The notes under the pieces were generated by a model that made no database searches, was not told the DNA's origin, and was given only the letters and a program-made list of their open reading frames with translations. Of a stretch of DNA of 64,000 nucleotides, positions 1-8,993 are shown piece by piece. The position numbers were made by a program, and so were the translations under genes. Source of the DNA: Microlunatus endophyticus (GTDB lineage Bacteria; Actinomycetota; Actinomycetes; Propionibacteriales; Propionibacteriaceae); NCBI RefSeq assembly GCF_014646195.1, contig NZ_BMMZ01000005.1:294368-358367 (forward strand), read 5' to 3'. The first letter of the stretch is position 1. Each line of letters begins with the position of its first letter.

Positions 1-2171
1 AGGCCGTCTTCGGTGATCACCGCCTTCTCGAAGGCTTCCGCGGCGTCGTCCAGCAGCTTCTTGCGCAGTTCCCGGTAGGCCTGATCACTGGCGGAGTGGT
101 AAGCCATCAGCGGCGTCTCGCGGCCGAGGGCGCGCAGGTGGATCCCCTCGCGCAGGTCCTCGGTGAAGGCGATGTGGTCGCTCCAGGCCCGGTCGATCTG
201 GTGCAGCAGCAGCTGCCGGGCCGCCTCGGCCAGCACCTCGTCCTCGACCTCCTCGGCAAGCTCCTTCCAGCGGTCCGGCCGCAACCGCTGGAACTCCTCG
301 GCAGCCAGGCCGGTCCTCAACACCCGGTCGCGATAGCTCAGGACGTCGGTGCGCTGTGCGTCGAGCTGCTGGCTGTAGTTCCAGCTGTTGCGGTGGGTGT
401 CCAGCAGAGCACCCTCGGTGATCCGCTGGGCGTGGTCGACCTGGCCGGCGATCCGGGGCGAGGTGATCTCCCCGGTCTCGTCGTCGATCTCGGCCCCGCG
501 AGGGTGCAACTCGGCCGTGGTCGGATCGTCCTCGAGGCTGACGAAGATCACCGAGGTGCCTGGATCGCCCTGACGCCCGGCCCGACCGCGAAGTTGATCA
601 TCGAGTCGGCTGGTGTGATAGCGACCGTGGCCGATCACCAGCAGGCCGCCCAACTCCGCGACCTGATCATGCTCATGCTCGTCCCCGCCGCCGAGTTTGA
701 TGTCCACGCCGCGCCCGGCCATCTGGGTGGACACCGTGACCGCGCCCAGCTGGCCGGCGGCCGCGATCACCGCCGCCTCCTCGGTGTCGTTCTTTGCGTT
801 CAACACTGCGGCTTCGACGCCGACCTCGGCGAGCAGCTCGGCGATCTTCTCCGACCCGGCGACGCTGTGGGTGCCGATCAGCACCGGGCGTTGTCGATCA
901 TGGGATTCCTTGATCAACTCGACCATCGCGGCATCGCGGTCCTCGGCGGTCTCGTAGATCCGATCCGCCTCGTCGGTGCGGATCAAGGGTCGGTGCGGCG
1001 GCAGCGCGCCAGTCTCCAGGTCGTAGAACTCCCGGAACTGCTCGGCCGCGGCCAGCGCCGTACCGGTCATCCCGCCGACGGTGCCGTAGTGCTTGATCAA
1101 TGCTTGCACGGTGATGGTGTCCAGGATCTCGCCCCGGTCACTGGGCTGCAGGCCCTCCTTGGCCTCGACCGCCGCATGCAGGCCGTCCGGCCAGCGCTGC
1201 TGTTCGGCGACCCGGCCGCGATTGGGATCGACCAGGCGGACATGATCATCGGTGACGATGTAGTCGACGTCGCGCTGCACCAGCGTCTCAGCGTAGAGGG
1301 CGACATTGACCCGGGTGAGCAGCAACTCGTTGCCCTCGGCGTACAGATCGTCGACGCCCAGCAGAGCCTCCACCCGTGCCAGACCGGAATCGGTCAGATT
1401 GACCTGGGTGTTGTCGTCGGAGGTCTCGTAGTCCTTGCCGGCGGCCAACTGGGTGACGATCGCGGCCATGCTTCCACCGTCGTCGGAGACCGGCAGGCTG
1501 CCGGCCAGCACCAGCGGCACCTTCGCCTCGTCGATCATCACCGAATCTGCCTCGTCGATGATCAGGGCGTCCGGTTTGGTCTGGACGATCTGCTCGGTGT
1601 CGGTCCGCAGCCGGTCGCGGAGCAGATCGAAGCCGATCTCGCTGACCGAGCCGTAGCAGATGTCGGCGGCATAGGCGGCCTTGCGCTGATCATGGTCGGA
1701 CGCGCTGGTCACCCAGCCGACGCTGACCCCGAGCAGTTCGTAGATCGGCGCCATCCACTCGGCATCACGGCGGGCCAGGTAGTCGTTGACGCTCATCACC
1801 CGGGCCCGATGCCCGCGGGCCACCAGGCCCAGCGCCGCGATCGCCCCGGCCAGGGTCTTGCCCTCCCCGGTGGCCATCTGCACCACGGTGCCGTTCATGA
1901 TCGCCAGCGCACCCTGCAGCTGGACGTCGTACGGCCGCTCACCGATGCCGCGCTCGGCTGCCTCACGAACGACCGCGCAGAATTCCGACTGGGTCGGCAC
2001 GTCGTCAAGATCACCACGGATGTCGTCGTACGCCTGCCGCAGCTCGGCGTCCTCGAGATCCCCGATCTCGCCCTCGATCTCGTCGGCCGCCGTGATCGCC
2101 GATCCATAGCGACCGACCTCAGTCGTACCGGCGCGCCCGATCAGCCGGCGCAGGCCGTCTCTCAATCCCAC
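1..2171 (-). CDS. secA2: Accessory Sec translocase ATPase SecA2, N-terminal 723 residues (runs off window)
   Basis: Motor ATPase that drives export of a subset of proteins through SecYEG at the membrane. The minus strand reads without a stop from a GTG at 2171 to the window edge. Around residue 103 is the Walker A motif MATGEGKT, followed by VNDYLARRDAEWM and, near residue 205, the DEAD-box IIDEADSV. GMTGTA and the helicase end STQMAGRGVDIKLGG and LRGRAGRQGDPG lie further on, all in SecA order. The short N-terminus and the D in GRGVDIKLGG (housekeeping SecA has N in the GRGTDI context elsewhere) fit actinobacterial SecA2 rather than SecA1. An in-frame GTG 13 codons upstream is an alternative start. 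A 706-codon open frame on the plus strand here is only the antisense shadow. Confidence 0.93.
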   Translation of the reverse strand, partial: MGLRDGLRRLIGRAGTTEVGRYGSAITAADEIEGEIGDLEDAELRQAYDDIRGDLDDVPTQSEFCAVVREAAERGIGERPYDVQLQGALAIMNGTVVQMATGEGKTLAGAIAALGLVARGHRARVMSVNDYLARRDAEWMAPIYELLGVSVGWVTSASDHDQRKAAYAADICYGSVSEIGFDLLRDRLRTDTEQIVQTKPDALIIDEADSVMIDEAKVPLVLAGSLPVSDDGGSMAAIVTQLAAGKDYETSDDNTQVNLTDSGLARVEALLGVDDLYAEGNELLLTRVNVALYAETLVQRDVDYIVTDDHVRLVDPNRGRVAEQQRWPDGLHAAVEAKEGLQPSDRGEILDTITVQALIKHYGTVGGMTGTALAAAEQFREFYDLETGALPPHRPLIRTDEADRIYETAEDRDAAMVELIKESHDRQRPVLIGTHSVAGSEKIAELLAEVGVEAAVLNAKNDTEEAAVIAAAGQLGAVTVSTQMAGRGVDIKLGGGDEHEHDQVAELGGLLVIGHGRYHTSRLDDQLRGRAGRQGDPGTSVIFVSLEDDPTTAELHPRGAEIDDETGEITSPRIAGQVDHAQRITEGALLDTHRNSWNYSQQLDAQRTDVLSYRDRVLRTGLAAEEFQRLRPDRWKELAEEVEDEVLAEAARQLLLHQIDRAWSDHIAFTEDLREGIHLRALGRETPLMAYHSASDQAYRELRKKLLDDAAEAFEKAVITEDG

Positions 2172-2931
2172 CCGACCGACGGTACACGCGCGGGCCGGTG
2201 CAAACACTTCAACTGACCGCGACTCACGACGCACGGAAGACTGCGACTACCTGGAACGTGACGAGGATCTTCATCGTCTGCGTCCGCGCATGAAAAGGCG
2301 TCGACCGGCAGCTGGGGCTCCGGCCAGACTGTGCTACAACACCTCGGCGCTTGCCCACCCTCGACAAATCACCCACGCCATGCAGCGTCGCTTTCGCGAC
2401 GCTGCCGTCCCTGCAGCGCTGGAAGAACCGATCACGATGGCCGGGCGCGCCATCGATGATGAGGCGCTCGACCTAGCCGTCGACGGCACGCATAGCTACC
2501 CGTTCTTGATCCAGCTGGTCGGCCATCGATCCTTGCGCTCCGGGCCGGACCACGCATGGATCACCGCTGCCCATGTTCGGGCCAGCGTTGACGGCACGGT
2601 CCGGCGGGCCGGCCGCTGCAATTGGGGATCCTGGTCCGGGCAACATCGCTGTTTCCATTTCCGCTGATTCTGTCGCCGACGATCGAGCCGCCACGGCGTG
2701 TCGCCCCGGGGCAGACCATCCTCGGTCACAAAACCAGCGACTCCGCAAGCCGTTCCCCAACGGACAGATCGGAACAACCCCGCCTCACCGGAGAACGGGG
2801 GCGCCCGGAGACCCGCCCGGTGCAACTGCCCGCAACGGTAGGCCAAACGCAACATCTATAACGCTTGTGGGCCCAGGCCTGCGGGCAGGTTCACGCACAC
2901 GCGGTACGGCTCCCGAACAACCCGGAGTCGC
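2172..2931. other. Intergenic region, 760 bp, with one gene remnant
   Basis: No intact gene is seen between secA2 and the acyl-CoA dehydrogenase. Several short overlapping open frames exist on both strands, but none has a good ribosome site or recognisable family beyond the ATPase-like piece at 2374-2613. The rest reads as degraded or non-coding DNA. Confidence 0.6.
2374..2613 (+). pseudogene. Remnant of an AAA-type ATP-binding protein (C-terminal lid region)
   Basis: About 80 codons in one frame contain AGRAIDDEALDLAV followed by GTHSYPFLIQLVGHRSLR and ITAAHV. This is the pattern of the C-terminal part of actinobacterial AAA ATPases (xxIDDxALxxAxxxxxGYPFxIQLVGxxxWR, then xITxxxV). No Walker A or B region precedes it, and the frame runs into unrelated sequence after about 2613. 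It is therefore read as a decayed fragment. Seen: the motif string and absence of an ATPase core. Inferred: the family. Confidence 0.45.
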
Positions 2932-4797
2932 CTAGAAGGACGCCTCGTCAAGCTCCATGGCCGCCAGATCGGTGCCCTCGGCGATCACCCGCTCGGCGGC
3001 CAGCTTCGGCAGCACAATACGGGCGAACCAGCGGGCCGAAGCGACTTTGCCCTCGTAGAACCGCTGCTCCGACTCCGGCAGGTCGGTGCCCAGTGCCTGC
3101 AGCGCGATGTCGGCGCTGCGCAGCAGCAGCCAGGCGCAGACGACGTCGCCCAGGCCGAAGAGCAGCCGAGTGGTGTTCAGGCCGATCTTGTAGAGGTTGC
3201 GCGGATCGCCGCCGGCTCGAACGTCGGAGCTCATGGCGTTCATCGCCATCGCGGTGCCGATCGCCTCGACGTCCTCCAGCGCCTTGGCGAGCAACTCGCG
3301 CTCGTCCTTCAGCTGGCCGCCGGAATTCTGATCGCCCTCGGTGTCCAGGAACTGCTGGATCTCGGCCTGCAACTGACCCAGCGCCTTGCCCTGGTTGCGG
3401 ATGATCTTGCGGAAGAACAGGTCCTGGCCCTGGATGGCAGTGGTGCCCTCGTACAGGGTGTCGATCTTGGCGTCGCGGACGTACTGCTCCAGCGGGTAGT
3501 CGGCCAGGAAGCCGGAACCGCCGAAGGTCTGCAGCGCCTCGGTGCCGAGCAGGGTCCAGGACTTCTCGGACCCGTAGCCCTTGACGATCGGCAGCAGCAG
3601 GTCGTTCAGCTTGATCGCGTCGTCGTCCTTCTCGCCCTTGGCGGCTGCGATCGCGACCTTGTCCTGGATGCTCGCGGTGTAGAGCACCAGCGACCGCATC
3701 CCTTCCACATAAGCCTTCTGGGTGAGCAGCGCGCGACGCACGTCCGGGTGATGGGTGATCGTGACGCGGGGTGCGGTCTTGTCGTAGTTCTTGGTCAGAT
3801 CGGCGCCCTGGATCCGGCTCTTCGCATAGTCGAGTGCATTCAGGTAGCCGGTGGACAGGGTCGCGATGGCCTTGGTGCCGACCATCATCCGGGCGTCCTC
3901 GATCACCTGGAACATCTGCGCGATGCCGTTGTGCACCTCGCCGAGCAGCCAGCCCTTGGCCGGCTTTCCGTCACCGAAGGTCAGCTCACAGGTGTTGGAG
4001 ACCTTCAGGCCCATCTTGTGCTCGACGTTGGTGACGTTGACGCCGTTGCGCTCGCCCAGGTCACCGGTCTCGAGGTCGAAGTCGTACTTCGGCACGATGA
4101 ACAGCGACAGGCCCTTGGTGCCGGGGCCGCCGAAGCCCTCGACGCCGACCGGGCGGGCGAGCACCAGATGGATGATCTGGTCGCTCAGGTCGTGTTCGGC
4201 GGAGGTGATGAAGCGCTTGACGCCCTCGATGTGCCAGCTGCCGTCAGGTTGCGGCAGGGCCCGGGTACGACCGGCACCGACGTCGGATCCGGCGTCGGGC
4301 TCGGTCAGCACCATGGTTGCGCCCCACAGCTTGTCGGCCATGATCCGGCCGATCTTCTGGTCCCGTTCGGTGCCGTTCCGGAAGATCATCTCGCCGAACT
4401 TCGGCCCCGACGCATACATGTAGACGGCCGGGTTGGCACCGAGCACGAGCTCGTTCATGGCCCACCGCAGCGATGGCGGCGCCGGCTGACCGCCCACCTC
4501 TGCCGCAAGACCGATCTGATAGAACTCCGACTCCATCCAGGCGTCGTAGGACTTCTTGAACGCCTCCGGGAGCGGAGCCGTGTGGCTCTCGGGATCGAAG
4601 ACCGGCGGCTGCCGATCAGCGGACTCGAAGGATTCCGCCAGCTTGGTGGTCGCGAGGTGATCGACCTCGTCGAGCACCGCTTCGGCGGTTTCGACATCCA
4701 TGTCCTCGTACGGCCCGTGGCCCAGGATCTCGGACCGGCCCAGCAGCTCGAACAGATTGAACTTGATATCGCGAAGATTGGACTTGTAGTGCGTCAT
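2932..4797 (-). CDS. Acyl-CoA dehydrogenase, long (AcylCoA_DH_N type), 621 aa
   Basis: FAD-dependent oxidation of an acyl-CoA to the trans-2-enoyl-CoA in beta-oxidation, passing electrons to ETF in the cytoplasm. The protein opens with [20 protein letters not shown], the short N-terminal extension of the large FadE type. [10 protein letters not shown] then marks the FAD/substrate region, the catalytic Glu is E450 in [10 protein letters not shown], and a C-terminal extra helical domain brings it to 621 residues, usual for this subfamily. ATG at 4797 is preferred: GAGGTG lies 8 bases upstream, and the GTG four codons earlier is part of that ribosome site. It stands alone, and two matching palindromes at 4859-4900 suggest repression by a TetR-type regulator encoded elsewhere. 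Confidence 0.9.
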   Translation of the reverse strand: MTHYKSNLRDIKFNLFELLGRSEILGHGPYEDMDVETAEAVLDEVDHLATTKLAESFESADRQPPVFDPESHTAPLPEAFKKSYDAWMESEFYQIGLAAEVGGQPAPPSLRWAMNELVLGANPAVYMYASGPKFGEMIFRNGTERDQKIGRIMADKLWGATMVLTEPDAGSDVGAGRTRALPQPDGSWHIEGVKRFITSAEHDLSDQIIHLVLARPVGVEGFGGPGTKGLSLFIVPKYDFDLETGDLGERNGVNVTNVEHKMGLKVSNTCELTFGDGKPAKGWLLGEVHNGIAQMFQVIEDARMMVGTKAIATLSTGYLNALDYAKSRIQGADLTKNYDKTAPRVTITHHPDVRRALLTQKAYVEGMRSLVLYTASIQDKVAIAAAKGEKDDDAIKLNDLLLPIVKGYGSEKSWTLLGTEALQTFGGSGFLADYPLEQYVRDAKIDTLYEGTTAIQGQDLFFRKIIRNQGKALGQLQAEIQQFLDTEGDQNSGGQLKDERELLAKALEDVEAIGTAMAMNAMSSDVRAGGDPRNLYKIGLNTTRLLFGLGDVVCAWLLLRSADIALQALGTDLPESEQRFYEGKVASARWFARIVLPKLAAERVIAEGTDLAAMELDEASF

Positions 4798-4858
4798 CGC
4801 TGGTTTCACCTCAGGTCTTCATCGAGCCGACCGGGCTGTGGGAAGCAGCACGGGGATT

Positions 4859-4900
4859 GTTACTGGTGAGTAACTTCACTCTGATATTACTCGCAAGTAG
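4859..4900. promoter_or_regulatory. Tandem palindromic operators upstream of the acyl-CoA dehydrogenase
   Basis: GTTACT-ggtg-AGTAAC (4859-4874) and TTACT-cgca-AGTAG (4887-4900) share the pattern TACT-N4-AGTA. Their centres are 27 bp apart, 62 bp upstream of the start codon. Fatty-acid genes in actinobacteria are commonly repressed by TetR-family proteins binding such sites, but the regulator here is not identified. Confidence 0.55.
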
Positions 4901-5035
4901 CGACGCCGCCAAGATGGTCCCGCGCAAAATCCGGACGGAAATCGCGCCGTATCGGGCGCCGGGGACGGCGGTCGCGGAGCAAGCCTGTGGACACATTGCC
5001 GCCCAGCGGACCCGTCAATGGGCAGGATGGGTGCC

Positions 5036-5791
5036 ATGACCCAACCTCCCAACCCTCCGGGCGGCAATCAGCCCCACCACGACCCTCAGCAATTCGGCCA
5101 GCACAACCAGTGGATCACCGGTTCCAGCGAGTCGGCGAGCCGGCCCGAAGAGACGCAGCAGCTGCCGCCGTACGGGCAGAGTTCGGCGGCCCAACCGCAG
5201 GCCGGCAGCTACAGCCAGCCGTCGGCAGGCAGTCCGTACGGGCAGCCACCCACACAGCCACTCACGCAGCCACCTGCGCAACCGCAGTCGCAGCCGTACG
5301 CCCAGCCGACCGCGCCATCCTGGGGTCAGCCGCCGTCCGGCGCCCCCGACACCTCCTCTTTCGGTGCCTGGCAGTCACAGCCACCGCAGCAGCTGCAACC
5401 CCAGCAGCAGAAGCGGTTCGGCGATGCCAACCCTTTCCGGGCGGCCTTCGACTTCGGCTTCAGGACCTATGCGACGCCGGGCATCGCCAAGATCGTCTAC
5501 ATCGTCGCGATCGTGCTGGGGGTGGTGGCCTGGATCGGCGGTGCGATCTACTGGTTCCGGGTCGCTGCGGCGATCAACCACCTCGCGAGTTCGCTGAGCA
5601 GCCCCTTCGGCGGTGGCGGCGACAGCAACGCCGGCAGTGCATTCACCGTGATCGGGATCGTGTCGTTGGTGCTCGGCTGGATCCCGGTCCTGCTCGAGAT
5701 CCTCATCGTGCGGGTGTTCCTCGAGGCCGCGATCGCCATGACGCGTACCGCCGACGACGCCCGGCATATCCGGGAGAAGATCGAGGACTGA
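5036..5791 (+). CDS. DUF4282 membrane protein with Pro/Gln-rich N-terminus, 251 aa
   Basis: Uncharacterised membrane protein. Residues 1-135 are low-complexity, rich in Q, P and S with repeated QPxxQP and PYGQ units, likely disordered and cytoplasmic. The C-terminal 115 residues, starting near FRAAFDFGFRTYATPGIAKIVY, hold two hydrophobic segments (IVAIVLGVVAWIGGAIYWF and VIGIVSLVLGWIPVLLEILI). They end in a charged helix with FLEAAIAMTRTADDARHIREKIED, the layout of DUF4282. ATG at 5036 is chosen because AGGA lies upstream and translation then begins MTQPPNPPGG, typical for this class; an in-frame ATG 6 codons earlier exists. No operon partner. Function unknown. Confidence 0.8.
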   Translation: MTQPPNPPGGNQPHHDPQQFGQHNQWITGSSESASRPEETQQLPPYGQSSAAQPQAGSYSQPSAGSPYGQPPTQPLTQPPAQPQSQPYAQPTAPSWGQPPSGAPDTSSFGAWQSQPPQQLQPQQQKRFGDANPFRAAFDFGFRTYATPGIAKIVYIVAIVLGVVAWIGGAIYWFRVAAAINHLASSLSSPFGGGGDSNAGSAFTVIGIVSLVLGWIPVLLEILIVRVFLEAAIAMTRTADDARHIREKIED

Positions 5792-5826
5792 CCCGCGATC
5801 GCGCTTGTGGATCGGGAAATCGTCGC

Positions 5827-5970
5827 AGTCGTCACAGGCAGTCCCGAACGGACGCCGATCAGCTCCGCGAACGCCGCGAACGGCTGGGCATCAACTACCT
5901 CGTCGTCGGCGACGAACTCATGGACGCGTTCGCTCCCGTCGTCGGACTCCTGCGGCGAGGTGATCAGTAG
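5827..5970 (+). pseudogene. C-terminal remnant of an F420-dependent LLM-class oxidoreductase
   Basis: The plus frame ending at the TAG at 5968 reads DQLRERRERLGINYLVVGDE then LMDAFAPVVGLLRRGDQ. This is the characteristic C-terminus of the luciferase-like (TIGR03621-type) F420 oxidoreductases, which end in RxRRExxGISYxVVxxxxMxxFAPVVxxLxG. Nothing of the preceding barrel is present; upstream is the DUF4282 gene. It is read as the last about 45 codons of a gene otherwise deleted. Confidence 0.5.
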
Positions 5971-5980
5971 GGTTTGCTGG

Positions 5981-6598
5981 GTGCGACACAATCCGTTCCA
6001 TGCCAGCGAAGACCCCGAGATCGTCCGGCAACTGATCCGTGACTATCCGTGGGGGCTGCTCGTCAGTAACACCGCCGACGGGCTGGTCGCGTCGCACTAC
6101 CCGATCCTGCTGGACGAGGATTCCGCCGAACCGGCCATCTTCACTCACGTCGGCCGTCCGGACGAACAGCTGCACGGCTTCGGCAGCCCCGAGATCCTGT
6201 TGATCGTTCAGGGCAACCACGGCTACGTCTCGCCGAGTTGGTACGCACCGGGCGCCAGTAGGGCGCCCACCTGGAACTTCACCGCTGCCCACTGTTACGG
6301 CATCCCGGAGATCCTCGACGAGGAGACGAATCTGCGTACCCTGGCGCGACTCGTCGAACATTTCGAACGGCACGTCGACGAGCCGATGCTGCTGGACCCG
6401 GAGTGGGGCCGACCGGTGGCCAAGGGCACGGTCGGCATCCGGCTGCCGATCGCCCGCTTCCAGCTCAAGGTCAAACTCAGCCAGGACAAGGACATCGAGT
6501 CCCAACGCCGGGTCATCGCGCAGCTCCGCACTCCCGGCCCGTACCGCAATCCCGCTCTGGCGACTGACATGGAGAACGCCCTGGATCTCGAGCAGTGA
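5981..6598 (+). CDS. PaiB-like FMN-binding negative transcriptional regulator, 205 aa
   Basis: Member of the PaiB/FMN-binding split-barrel family, small cytoplasmic flavoproteins named after the Bacillus protease repressor PaiB. The protein begins VRHNPFHASEDPEIVRQLI, followed by LVASHYPILLD, GNHGYVSPSWYAP, PTWNFTAAHCYG and GIRLPIARFQLKVKLSQDK, all at the positions expected. GTG at 5981 (TAGGG upstream) starts it where the family starts; the open frame extends upstream only into the LLM remnant. Most relatives have not been shown to bind DNA, so a regulatory role is a family name rather than evidence. It converges with the E2 gene, stop codons adjacent. Confidence 0.85.
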   Translation: MRHNPFHASEDPEIVRQLIRDYPWGLLVSNTADGLVASHYPILLDEDSAEPAIFTHVGRPDEQLHGFGSPEILLIVQGNHGYVSPSWYAPGASRAPTWNFTAAHCYGIPEILDEETNLRTLARLVEHFERHVDEPMLLDPEWGRPVAKGTVGIRLPIARFQLKVKLSQDKDIESQRRVIAQLRTPGPYRNPALATDMENALDLEQ

Positions 6599-7996
6599 TC
6601 AGAACAGCAGCGCGGTCCCGGGATCGTTGAGGATCCCTGCGACGTCGGCCAGGAATCGCGATCCCTGCTCCCCGTCGACAATCCGGTGGTCGAAGCTCAG
6701 CGCCAGCGTTGTCACCCAGCGGGGCTCGATCCTTTCGTCCGCACCGCTGCCGACCACCCACGGTCGCCGGCTGATGCTGCCGACTGCGAGGATCCCGGAC
6801 TCCCCCGGGTTGAGGATCGGCGTTCCGGCGTCCACACCGAACACGCCGACGTTGGTGATGGTGAACGTCCCGCCGGAAAGGTCGGCGGGCTGCGCCTTCC
6901 CCTCGCGCGCTGTCATTATCAACTCGTTGAGACCGGAGGCGAGACCGGCCAGGTCGAGCCGATCGACGTTCTTGATGTTGGGCACCACCAGGCCTCGCGG
7001 CGTCGCGGCGGCGATGCCCAGGTTGACGGCACCGTGGTAGACGATCTCCTGCGCGGCCTCGTCCCAGCTGGCGTTGAGTGATCGCGACCGCCGCAAGGCC
7101 AGCAGGCAGGCTCGGGCGATGATCAACAATGGCGAGACCCGGACGTCGGCGAAATCCTTGCGGGACTTTAGTTTCTCGACCAACTCCATCGTCGCCGACA
7201 CATCACAGGTCACCCACTCGGTCACGTGCGGGGCGGTGAATGCCGAGTCGACCATGGCCTGCGCGGTGGCCCTGCGGACGCCTCTGATCGGGACGCGCTC
7301 GTCACCGGAGGGCCCTTCGACAGGCTCAGGGATCTCGACAGGCTCAGGGCTCCGGGTCGCGGCAGCTTCGACGTCGTCGCGAGTGATCACGCCGTCGTCA
7401 CCGGATCCGGTGACCGTGGTCAGATCGAGGCCGAGATCCTTGGCCAGCTTGCGAACCGGCGGCTTCGCCAGTGGGCGTCCGCCACCCACGGCCGGTTCGG
7501 CGGCAGGAGTCCCTGGCGCCGGCAACGGCGGCCCGACCGGCTTGGTCAGACCCGGTGCGAGCGGTTCGCGATGATCATGACGATGAGAGACCGGTTGATG
7601 GGTGCCGAAACTTGCAGCCACCGCGGCATGCGGTGCCTCGGCCGGCTCCGGGTGACGGCGCGGACGACGCTTCGACGGACCGGTGCGCGGGCCGTAGCCG
7701 ACCAGGTTGGCCACCCGCTCGGTCTGTTGCCCCTTCGCCTGCCCTTCGACAGGATCAGACGCCGATTCCTCGATCAGGATGATCGGGGCGCCCACCTCGA
7801 CCGTATCGCCCTCGTTGACCAGCAGCTCACTGACGGTGCCGGCGTACGGGCTGGGCAGCTCGACGATCGACTTGCTGGTCTCCACCTCGACCAGCACGTC
7901 GTTGATCTTGATCTGGTCGCCCGGCTTGACGTGCCAGCTGACGATGTCGGCCTCGACCAGGCCCTCGCCCGGATCCGGCAACAGGAACTGCTTCAT
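6599..7996 (-). CDS. Dihydrolipoamide acyltransferase E2 of a 2-oxoacid dehydrogenase complex, 465 aa
   Basis: E2 core of a branched-chain 2-oxoacid or pyruvate dehydrogenase: transfers the acyl group from lipoamide to CoA. One N-terminal lipoyl domain (MKQFLLPDPGEGLVEADI) has the lipoylated Lys at K42 in VETSKSIVE. A long Pro/Ala/charged linker follows, then a peripheral-subunit binding domain (PPVRKLAKDLGLDL, GVITRDDV), a second linker, and the catalytic domain with SFDHRIVDGEQG (His437). ATG 7996 follows GGAGGAGATTGCG and lies 22 bp after E1beta. Both linkers contain copies of a short repeat (7313-7349, 7742-7758) that reads as PEPVEIPEPVEGP and DPVEGQ. The E1 partners suggest a BkdABC-type complex; no E3 gene is nearby. 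Confidence 0.92.
   Translation of the reverse strand: MKQFLLPDPGEGLVEADIVSWHVKPGDQIKINDVLVEVETSKSIVELPSPYAGTVSELLVNEGDTVEVGAPIILIEESASDPVEGQAKGQQTERVANLVGYGPRTGPSKRRPRRHPEPAEAPHAAVAASFGTHQPVSHRHDHREPLAPGLTKPVGPPLPAPGTPAAEPAVGGGRPLAKPPVRKLAKDLGLDLTTVTGSGDDGVITRDDVEAAATRSPEPVEIPEPVEGPSGDERVPIRGVRRATAQAMVDSAFTAPHVTEWVTCDVSATMELVEKLKSRKDFADVRVSPLLIIARACLLALRRSRSLNASWDEAAQEIVYHGAVNLGIAAATPRGLVVPNIKNVDRLDLAGLASGLNELIMTAREGKAQPADLSGGTFTITNVGVFGVDAGTPILNPGESGILAVGSISRRPWVVGSGADERIEPRWVTTLALSFDHRIVDGEQGSRFLADVAGILNDPGTALLF
7313..7349. repeat. Short repeat CCCTTCGACAGGCTCAGGG, two adjacent copies inside the E2 linker
   Basis: CCCTTCGACAGGCTCAGGG (7313-7331) is followed at once by TCGACAGGCTCAGGG (7335-7349). 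A third, diverged copy CCCTTCGACAGGATCAG lies at 7742-7758 in the other linker. The repeats stay in frame and code for Pro/Glu/Val-rich linker. Similar TCGACAGGCTCAGG sequences are, to my knowledge, dispersed in several actinobacterial genomes. Confidence 0.7.
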
Positions 7997-8018
7997 CGCA
8001 ATCTCCTCCCCAACATCC

Positions 8019-8993
8019 TCAGTAGGCAAGCGAACGGTCGACGGCATCGAGCACCCGATCGAGATCGGGAAGGTACTCGTCCTCCAGCCGGCTGGCCGGA
8101 TACGGCAGGTCGAAGCCGGTCACCCGCAGCACCGGCGCCTCGAGCGAGTAGAAACACTTCTCGGTGATGCGGGCAGCGATCTCCGCTCCCAGCCCCAGAT
8201 TTCCGGCGGCCTCGTGCACGACCACGACCCGGCCGGTCTTCTCGGCCGAGCGGGTGATCGTCGCCATGTCCAGCGGCGACAGCGTCCGCAGATCGATGAC
8301 CTCCAGGCTGCGGCCTTCGTCCTCGGCCGCGCCGGCGGCATCGGTGCACACCTTGACCATCGGCCCGTAGGCCAGCAGCGTCAGGTCGGAGCCTTCCTTG
8401 ATGATCTTCGCGCTGTGCAGCGGCTGCGGATCGCCGGCGACGTCGACCTCGCCGCGCTCATGATAGCGGCGCTTCGGCTCGAAGAAGATCACCGGATCCG
8501 CCGAGGCGACCGCCTGCTGGATCATCCAATAGGCATCGTCGGCGTTGGACACCGCGACGGCCTTCAGCCCGGCGGTGTGGCAGAAGTAGGCCTCGGGCGA
8601 TTCGCTGTGATGTTCGACCGCGCCGATGCCGCCTCCGTACGGGATCCTGATCACCATCGGGATGTTGATCCGGCCGCCGGACCGGAAGTGGAATTTGGCG
8701 ACCTGGTTCACGATCTGGTCGAAAGCTGGCATGGTGAAGCCGTCGAACTGCATCTCGCAGACCGGCCGGTAACCACGCAGAGCCATCCCGACAGCCGTCC
8801 CGACGATCCCCGACTCGGCCAGCGGGGAGTCGATCACCCGGGCCTCACCGAAGTCCTTCTGCAGGCCCTCGGTGACCCGGAACACGCCACCCAGCTTGCC
8901 GATGTCCTGCCCGGCGAGCACCACCTTCGGGTCAGCCTCCAACGCCCGCCGCAGGCCGGCGTTCAACGCCTTGGCGATGGTCAACGTCGTCAT
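8019..8993 (-). CDS. 2-oxoacid dehydrogenase E1 component beta subunit, 324 aa
   Basis: Beta half of the thiamine-diphosphate E1 heterotetramer that decarboxylates branched-chain 2-oxoacids or pyruvate. It begins MTTLTIAKALNAGLRRALEA and shows GQDIGKLGGVFRVTEGL, the ThDP-contacting LAESGIVGTAVGMA, GRINIPMVIRIPYGGG and, in the C-terminal domain, SLEVIDLRTLSPLD and VVVHEAAGNLGLGAEI. Length and motif order match BkdB/PdhB. It overlaps the alpha gene by 4 bp (ATGA, 8990-8993), and E2 follows after 22 bp, so the three are one operon. Confidence 0.93.
   Translation of the reverse strand: MTTLTIAKALNAGLRRALEADPKVVLAGQDIGKLGGVFRVTEGLQKDFGEARVIDSPLAESGIVGTAVGMALRGYRPVCEMQFDGFTMPAFDQIVNQVAKFHFRSGGRINIPMVIRIPYGGGIGAVEHHSESPEAYFCHTAGLKAVAVSNADDAYWMIQQAVASADPVIFFEPKRRYHERGEVDVAGDPQPLHSAKIIKEGSDLTLLAYGPMVKVCTDAAGAAEDEGRSLEVIDLRTLSPLDMATITRSAEKTGRVVVVHEAAGNLGLGAEIAARITEKCFYSLEAPVLRVTGFDLPYPASRLEDEYLPDLDRVLDAVDRSLAY

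Noticed and set aside
96..2216. 706-codon open frame on the plus strand
   Set aside because: The minus strand of the same DNA codes for SecA2 with full motif order; the plus frame has biased, repeat-like composition typical of a shadow in high-GC DNA.
3748..4869. 373-codon plus-strand frame
   Set aside because: Shadow of the acyl-CoA dehydrogenase; low-complexity Leu/Val/Asp/Gly composition.
5015..5400. Gln/Pro repeats in the DUF4282 gene considered as a separate repeat element
   Set aside because: The units are irregular in DNA and fit a disordered protein tail; no exact tandem repeat.
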